Below are positions 39,736-44,700 of a DNA stretch of 44,700 bases, piece by piece. The stretch is from DATFYM01 sp035315065. Its GTDB lineage: Bacteria; Acidobacteriota; Terriglobia; UBA7540. Made by a program: the position numbers and the translations under genes. The notes under the pieces are model-generated. The model was not told the DNA's origin. It saw only the letters and a program-made list of their open reading frames with translations, and searched no databases. Each line of letters opens with the position of its first letter. Position 1 is the first letter of the stretch. The stretch covers positions 1-44,700 of the forward strand of contig DATFYM010000101.1 in assembly GCA_035315065.1 (NCBI GenBank), in the 5' to 3' direction.

Positions 39736-40209
39736 CTAAATTAATCGGCCACTTCTTCTGCCTTCGCCGTCTCGGGGCTCTCTCCTCATCGCGCCGGCCT
39801 CGGCAGCCCCTTTCCGCCGCCGGCCTAATTTCACATCCAATGTGGTTCTCAGCAATTTGAGTGCCGTAACCAATTCCGTCCTCAATTCGGGGTCAATTGC
39901 CGCTTCCAGGACCGGCAGGTGGAGGTCGGCGATGTCGAGATTCAGGTTCTGGATAGCGCCCACAAGCTCCCGCAAATACAGGGCGTTATTCTCGAACGGC
40001 TGAACCACCTTCTGCGAGACCTTTTGCTTCAGGCCCTGCCAGTCCACCTGCACCAAAGCGTGCTTCGTCTTGACGTTTTCGATCACGCGTTCGCTGATGT
40101 GCGGCCAGCGTCCCAGCGGGGCCAAGTGGATCTGTTTCACCCGCCCGTCCTGGCTTCGAACGCTGTGCACCAGGTAGTACCGGCCGCCGCGTTTGCGGAT
40201 GAAAGCCAT
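39736..40209 (-). CDS. Uncharacterised protein with transposase-like N-terminus, 157 aa
   Basis: The first 35 residues (MAFIRKRGGRYYLVHSVRSQ, DGRVKQIHLAPLGRWP) resemble the N-terminal beta-rich segment of some IS4/IS1634-type transposases and of small stand-alone acidobacterial proteins. The remainder is helical and has no catalytic core (LREVGAIQ-like helix LRELVGAIQNLNLDIADL, LVTALKLLRTTLDVKLGRR), ending in a basic tail. It could be a DNA-binding protein domesticated from a transposase; this is inference. The start codon is supported weakly. Two palindromic boxes lie 51-138 bp upstream. Confidence 0.6.
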   Translation of the reverse strand: MAFIRKRGGRYYLVHSVRSQDGRVKQIHLAPLGRWPHISERVIENVKTKHALVQVDWQGLKQKVSQKVVQPFENNALYLRELVGAIQNLNLDIADLHLPVLEAAIDPELRTELVTALKLLRTTLDVKLGRRRKGAAEAGAMRREPRDGEGRRSGRLI

Positions 40210-40259
40210 TGTTTGCCGTTTCCGTCCCCAAGTTGAATCCTTAGCCCTTTGCGTCCCGA

Positions 40260-40351
40260 AATGGAAAACTCTCCACTACAACTCAAGGCGGGAAAGGTAG
40301 CAAAAATGCCGTGTGCTGCTCCGCGCCTCGTAATGGAGAATCTTCCACTAC
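40260..40351. promoter_or_regulatory. Two palindromic boxes upstream of the 157-aa gene
   Basis: TGGAAAACTCTCCA (40262-40275) and TGGAGAATCTTCCA (40334-40347), both near-palindromes followed by CTAC, 72 bp apart (about seven helical turns). They lie just upstream of the ATG at 40209 and fit a dimeric repressor or looping operator. Confidence 0.45.
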
Positions 40352-41275
40352 GCCGGCGATCAATGCAAATAGATAGTTTTTGTCGTGGACATAACCTATG
40401 CTCTATGTATACTTTCCGGGCAATGATCGCGTCCTGCCCGATGCTGTAGGCCAGCCGGAGCCCAAATCCGAGTTTCAAAACGAAACTTGGGTTCTCGATC
40501 TGGCATGCGATTTCGAGTGCTACTTGCTGGGCACTGCCCGCTACTGCCCGCATGTGGGCAGTCGATGCGGGTAGAATGAATCTTAGGCCGCCGTGGAACG
40601 AGCACAAGTCGATCTCGGGTGGACGAAGGTGACCTCGTTGGTGGATGGCGTTGCGGGGATCCCAGCTTCCCGCCAGCTCCTTGTCTCCTTGCCAAAAATC
40701 CTCGCCTCCGTGGGTTCGTTCCTCATTCTTCCGGATCGACTTCCTTTCTTTTTCAATAAATTCGGTGGCTTCGTTTTCAAATGGATGAAAGTTCTCTAAG
40801 ATACCCGTTTCTGAGATTGTTCGCATGCCCAGTCGGGCGGGATATGCGGCCCATCCTGGTGCACATCGTCCCAAGCCAGAAGATACAAGCATGATTCGCG
40901 TCGTTGCTTCCTTGCTGCTAACTGCTTCCCTTTTCATTGAGATAGTGGGCCTCGATCCGCTAACCCGCTTTCCTTTCATAAACATAGTGGGACCTTCCCG
41001 GGATCCGATTTTTCGCTCTTTTGTTTTCATAATTCATCGCTTGCCGGAGTACGGGCGGGGTCATACAGTTTTCCTTTCAATAGCTTGCCGCTCTTTAGGT
41101 CTCCGCTCTCGCATCCTGAACTTTGCCCCAAACCAATGGCCCAAATCCACCAAGTAACCAGCCTATCAAGCCGAAATGAGACAATGGAGACAAATGAGAC
41201 AAATGAGACGGTTTATTATTTGCCGTGGAGTCAGTGGGTTAGACCCTCAAAAAGCGACTCCGACTTCCAAAAACG
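40352..41275. other. Long intergenic region without a convincing gene
   Basis: About 920 bp. It contains a hairpin ACTGCCC-GCATGT-GGGCAGT (40543-40562), a 9-bp tandem repeat of the GACAAATGA word (41170-41210) and two imperfect copies of an ATAGTGGGMCCT word (near 40945 and 40988). A long minus-strand open frame (40137-41030) crosses the 157-aa gene and has no recognisable domain. Confidence 0.4.
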
Positions 41276-41301
41276 CAAAAAGTGTGGCATTTTGCCACAC
41301 T
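41276..41301 (-). terminator. Rho-independent terminator downstream of the BNR protein gene
   Basis: On the minus strand AGTGTGGCA, loop AAA, TGCCACACT, a perfect 9-bp stem followed directly by T residues (CACACTTTTTG). It lies about 300 bp beyond the stop of the BNR gene. Confidence 0.75.
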
Positions 41302-41533
41302 GACCGGGATCGGAATCCCTACCCTGATGAGGCGGACCGCGTGACAGAGTGAGGTGTCAAGAATTGAATGCTACAGTACACTAGGCGCTGTCGATGCTAG
41401 GTACTGCCGTGCTTAGGGAAAATCGCTGGAGCTGAAAACCCTCTACACTCCCGATGACGAGACTCGCTCAGTGCCTGATTCAGTGAGGGAGTCGCAGTAC
41501 GGTCCAAGACCAGGCTCGGACCGGGCTTCCAAC

Positions 41534-41596
41534 GTTCGAAACTCGAAACTCGCAAAGGCAGGGGCGAATTTCGAGTTTCGAATTTCGAGTTTCGAG
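41534..41596. repeat. Paired heptamer arrays, inverted (ACTCGAA / GTTTCGA)
   Basis: Units GTTCGAA, ACTCGAA, ACTCGCA then, after 13 bp, ATTTCGA, GTTTCGA, ATTTCGA, GTTTCGA, ending at the stop codon of the BNR gene. The word is nearly the same as at 36673-36780. Confidence 0.82.
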
Positions 41597-41598
41597 AC

Positions 41599-44500
41599 CT
41601 AAGACCCGCTGTTAGCCTTGTCCCAATCCTCGCGCGTCAGCGGTTGGATGGCGGCGATTTTCTTTTTCGCCAGAGCGCCGTTCGCCTCTCGCAGATCCTT
41701 GGCTGTGAACGCGTCAAATTCCTTGACCACGTCCTCGAACTCGTGTTTCAAGGAATCGATACGCGCCACCTGATAGTCGCCCGGACGCCCTTCGTAAAAC
41801 GTCAGGTTGCCGTAGAGTTCCGCCGTCTTTTCGCGGAGGCGCAACTCGCCCGTAATATCGCCGCCTTCCTTGGTGGCCACGATTTTCTTGCGAATCTCAT
41901 CGGCCTTGCCGGAGAGCTCCGTCAGCCGCTTCCGCAGCGGATCGTCAGCGCCGACCTTGCCGGCGCGATCCGCCAAGGAGTCCCTCACACCATTGATGCG
42001 GTCCACCTGATAGCTCATGTCGCCCAGCAGGTTGTACACTCGCAAGACCGCGGCCAGCTCCAGCTTGCGGTCCTCCACCGTATACTTGGCGCGCGCATCG
42101 AGGCCGACCACAAGCTGCGTCGTATAGGTCTGGTCGCCGCGGGTCATCTTGATGGTATAGGTACCGGGCAGTACACGGGGACCGATCACCGTTTCACCGG
42201 CCAGCGAGGCCGCGGGCGGCACCCGCGGAGCTTTGAGCCGCATCGCCCATTGCACACGGGTGAGGCCGCGCCGGCTGTTGGCCGGAAGGGTGTCCACCAG
42301 CTTGCCCTGATCGTCGTAAATCTCGATCTTCATCTTCCCGAAAATGTGCCGCTTCTTCTGGTAGTAGGTGATCAGCGCGGCGTCGGGCGGGTTTGCTCCC
42401 GTGAAGGTGGCATCGCCCTCCATCCAACCACCGCCGGCCTCGAGCCGCTGCTGAGTCGGATTCCCGGGCAGGAAAACCGCGTCCTGCGCCATCACCTCGG
42501 GAGTGAGCTTACGCAGCGGGCTGATATCGTCCACGATCCAGATGCCGCGGCCGTGGGTGGCCAGCACCAGGTCTGATTCGCGCGGATGCACCGCGATGTC
42601 GCGCACCGCCACGGCGGGAAACTCGTGGCCCTTGTACTCGGCCCACTGCTTGCCGCCGTCGAGCGAGATCCACAGACCGAACTCGGTCCCCAGGAACAGC
42701 ATGTTAGGAGACACCGTGTCTTCCTTGATCACGTGCGCATAGCCGCGCACGCCGCTATCCTTGGCCACGATTGGCGTCCAGGTGGCCCCGTAGTCGGTGG
42801 TCTTGTAGACGTGAGGGTCCATGTCGCCGAAGGTGTGCCGGTCGAATGTGGCGTAGGCCGTCGCGGCGTCGAAACGACTGGCTTCCACCCACGACACCCA
42901 CGACGCCTTAGGCAAGTCGGGCACATGGCCCACCACGTTAGTCCACACCTTGCCGCCGTCGCGCGTTACCTGAAGGTTGCCATCGTCCGTCCCCGCCCAA
43001 ATGGTTTGGCTGTCACGCGGCGACTCGCTGATGGAGTAGATGGTGGTGTGGGTCTCGGCATCGGAGTTGTCGACCGTCACTCCGCCCGACTCCTCCTGCT
43101 TCTGTTTCTCGGGATCGTCGGTGGTGAGGTCGGGCGAGATGCGGTCCCAGGTCTGCCCGTGGTCGCGAGTGCGGAATAGAAACTGAGCCCCGATGTAGAG
43201 CGTGCCCGGCTCGTTGGGGCTCATGTGAATCGGCGTATTCCAGTTAAAGCGAAGTTTCTTTTCACCGTAGTTGGGCTGCGGCTTAATGCCGCGCGAAGCC
43301 AGCGTCGTCCGGTTCACGCGCGCGATCTCGCCGCCCTGCGATTCGATGTAAACATAGGTGGGATCGGAAGGATCCGGAAACGCGAAGAAGCCGTCGCCGC
43401 CGCCGAGGTTCTCCCACCGGCTGTTGGTGATTCCGCCCGGGTACGCCGAATCGCCCACAAACACGCTGTTGTCCTGCAAGCCCCCGTAGACGTGATAAGG
43501 GTCCGCCATGTCCACGCTGACGTGGTAGAACTGCGAGATGGGCAGGTTATTCCCCTTCCAAACGGTGTTGCCGCTGTCATAGGAGTACCAGATGCCGCCG
43601 TCATCTCCCATGATGGTGTGCTGGGTGTCGTCAGGATCCACCCACACGTCGTGAAAGTCGCCGTGGGCGCCGGCGATTCCGCTGAAACTCTTTCCGCCGT
43701 CGGTACTCAGAATGAGGCCGCCATCCGGCTTGTACACCTTGTTCTCGTCCTTGGGGTCCACGATCAGGTTGGCGAAATAGAACGGGCGCCACACCATCAT
43801 CTGGCTGCGGTCGCGCTCCTCCCACGTCTTGCCCCCATCGCCAGAACGGTAGAGCGCGCTGTGCGGGGATTCGATCATGGCGTAGACGACGTCGGGATTA
43901 GAGGGGGCGGCCGTCACGGCAATTCTTCCCCACGGCTTGGGGGGAAGGCCCTTGGCGCTCTTTTCATCGAGATCCGTCCAGGTGGCGCCGCCGTCCGTCG
44001 TCTTGAACAGTCCGCTGCCGCTGAAGGCGGTGGGGTTCTCGCCGCCGGAGCGGAACGTCCAGCCCTTGCGCCGGAAGTCCCACATGCCGGCGAAGAGCAC
44101 CTTGGAATCCTTGGAGCTCATGGTAATCATCGAGCAACCCGTCGAAAGGTTAGCGCCCTTCAGGATCTTCGACCACGACTTGCCGCCGTCGGTGGTTTTG
44201 TAGAGGCCGCGCGCGTCGCTATCGCTCCAAAGCCTGCCGGGCACGCAGGCGTAGACGGTGTTGCCGTCCTTAGGATCGATGAGGATCTTGGCGATCCGCT
44301 CCGATTCCTTCAGGCCCAAGTTGGTCCAATTGTCGCCGCCGTCGGTGGACTTATAGATGCCGTCGCCGATGGAGACACTGTTCCGCGTCCACGACTCTCC
44401 CGTGCCTACCCAGATGGTCTTGGGGGCCGAGGGGTCGATGGCGATGGCGCCGATCGATTGCACGGGTTCTTTGTCAAAGACCGGCTTGAAGGTGGTGCCC

Positions 44501-44700
44501 CCATTCATGGACTTCCAGACTCCCCCGCTCGCAGCGCCGACGTAAACCGTGAGTCGGTTCTTTTCCTTGACGGCTGCCACGGCCGCCACCCGGCCGCTCA
44601 TCTCGGCCGAACCGATATTCCGCGCGCCGAGGCCGGAGATGGTGTCCGAATCAAACTTCACTTCCTGCCCCGCCAAGCGGGTGGCCAAAGTCGTAGCCGA
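41599..44700 (-). CDS. Sortilin/VPS10-like BNR-repeat exoprotein, 5' end cut by window edge
   Basis: Large beta-propeller protein, 1033 codons to the right window edge; the frame stays open there (SATTLATRLAGQEVKFD), so the start and signal peptide lie outside. It has many Asp-box/BNR motifs (STDGGDNWTNLGL, KTTDGGKSWSKI, RSGDGGKTWEERD, KTTDYGATWTPI) in the arrangement of the acidobacterial VPS10/sortilin-like glycosyl hydrolase-type proteins: two propellers, a linker (GRGIWIVDDISPLRKLTPEV) and a C-terminal helical domain (RINGVRDSLADRAGKVG). The function of this large family is not established; secretion and binding of polymers or peptides are inferred. Confidence 0.88.
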   Translation of the reverse strand, partial: SATTLATRLAGQEVKFDSDTISGLGARNIGSAEMSGRVAAVAAVKEKNRLTVYVGAASGGVWKSMNGGTTFKPVFDKEPVQSIGAIAIDPSAPKTIWVGTGESWTRNSVSIGDGIYKSTDGGDNWTNLGLKESERIAKILIDPKDGNTVYACVPGRLWSDSDARGLYKTTDGGKSWSKILKGANLSTGCSMITMSSKDSKVLFAGMWDFRRKGWTFRSGGENPTAFSGSGLFKTTDGGATWTDLDEKSAKGLPPKPWGRIAVTAAPSNPDVVYAMIESPHSALYRSGDGGKTWEERDRSQMMVWRPFYFANLIVDPKDENKVYKPDGGLILSTDGGKSFSGIAGAHGDFHDVWVDPDDTQHTIMGDDGGIWYSYDSGNTVWKGNNLPISQFYHVSVDMADPYHVYGGLQDNSVFVGDSAYPGGITNSRWENLGGGDGFFAFPDPSDPTYVYIESQGGEIARVNRTTLASRGIKPQPNYGEKKLRFNWNTPIHMSPNEPGTLYIGAQFLFRTRDHGQTWDRISPDLTTDDPEKQKQEESGGVTVDNSDAETHTTIYSISESPRDSQTIWAGTDDGNLQVTRDGGKVWTNVVGHVPDLPKASWVSWVEASRFDAATAYATFDRHTFGDMDPHVYKTTDYGATWTPIVAKDSGVRGYAHVIKEDTVSPNMLFLGTEFGLWISLDGGKQWAEYKGHEFPAVAVRDIAVHPRESDLVLATHGRGIWIVDDISPLRKLTPEVMAQDAVFLPGNPTQQRLEAGGGWMEGDATFTGANPPDAALITYYQKKRHIFGKMKIEIYDDQGKLVDTLPANSRRGLTRVQWAMRLKAPRVPPAASLAGETVIGPRVLPGTYTIKMTRGDQTYTTQLVVGLDARAKYTVEDRKLELAAVLRVYNLLGDMSYQVDRINGVRDSLADRAGKVGADDPLRKRLTELSGKADEIRKKIVATKEGGDITGELRLREKTAELYGNLTFYEGRPGDYQVARIDSLKHEFEDVVKEFDAFTAKDLREANGALAKKKIAAIQPLTREDWDKANSGS

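Noticed and set aside
40137..41030. 297-codon minus-strand open frame
   Set aside because: It overlaps the better supported 157-aa gene, begins with repetitive Lys/Arg/Ser-rich text, and has neither a ribosome site nor a domain. I cannot exclude that a part is a decayed gene.

Overview
The window looks like chromosomal DNA of a soil Acidobacteriota bacterium (Solibacter/Bryobacter-like). This is inferred from gene content, not from a search: a giant Reg_prop hybrid sensor kinase, a membrane Ser/Thr kinase with TPR-like repeats beside an ECF sigma remnant, GH127, Uma2 paralogues, a PEP-CTERM protein, a sortilin-type BNR protein, and high GC with much repeat-rich intergenic DNA. Most genes are on the minus strand and both ends of the window cut a gene.

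Layout. 1-688: 5' part of an aldo/keto reductase. 938-2282: a complete ISL3-family insertion sequence with terminal inverted repeats and a perfect 8-bp target duplication; its transposase is split by a frameshift at an A9 run. 2424-4859: two HtrA-like proteases and a LuxR-type regulator whose receiver domain has lost its phosphorylation residues. 5297-6386: a small acidic ORF, a hicBA toxin-antitoxin pair and another small protein. 6667-8973: a secreted GH127 beta-L-arabinofuranosidase with an internal tandem duplication. 9068-17179: two paralogous secreted subtilases with (WNQQSV)n tails flanking a 1350-aa hybrid sensor kinase; duplicated flanks show that the block arose by segmental duplication and that a second kinase was lost. 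17863-24702: an MFS organophosphate-type transporter, a GyrI-like protein, a decayed ECF sigma gene, a Ser/Thr kinase with a periplasmic repeat domain, a small orphan and a PhnB-like protein.

24833-28406: a TldE/TldD pair separated by a coiled-coil gene and a decayed copy of it. 28725-32037: two intact Uma2 nucleases and a fragment of a third, all with a TGnTATAAT promoter close to the start codon (leaderless-type in the two intact genes), plus a radical SAM/SPASM enzyme. 32130-34020: a NUDIX hydrolase translationally coupled to a Lnu-like nucleotidyltransferase, an MNT-type nucleotidyltransferase and a VOC protein. 34224-36653: metK-ahcY, the activated methyl cycle. 37305-38261: an ice-binding-like (DUF3494) PEP-CTERM protein behind a clear promoter with twin 13-bp direct repeats. 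38473-40209: a single-module ClpB/ClpX-like AAA+ ATPase and an uncharacterised protein. 41599-44700: a sortilin/BNR-repeat exoprotein, cut by the window end.

The most striking non-genic feature is a set of at least ten intergenic loci built from degenerate tandem repeats of about 7 bp. Each locus uses a different word, several lie directly against a stop codon, and five carry a second array of the reverse-complement word, so the transcript could form a long imperfect hairpin. Together with two larger inverted repeats (30261-30353, 36931-37008) they occupy much of the intergenic space and are the best candidate here for something under-described.
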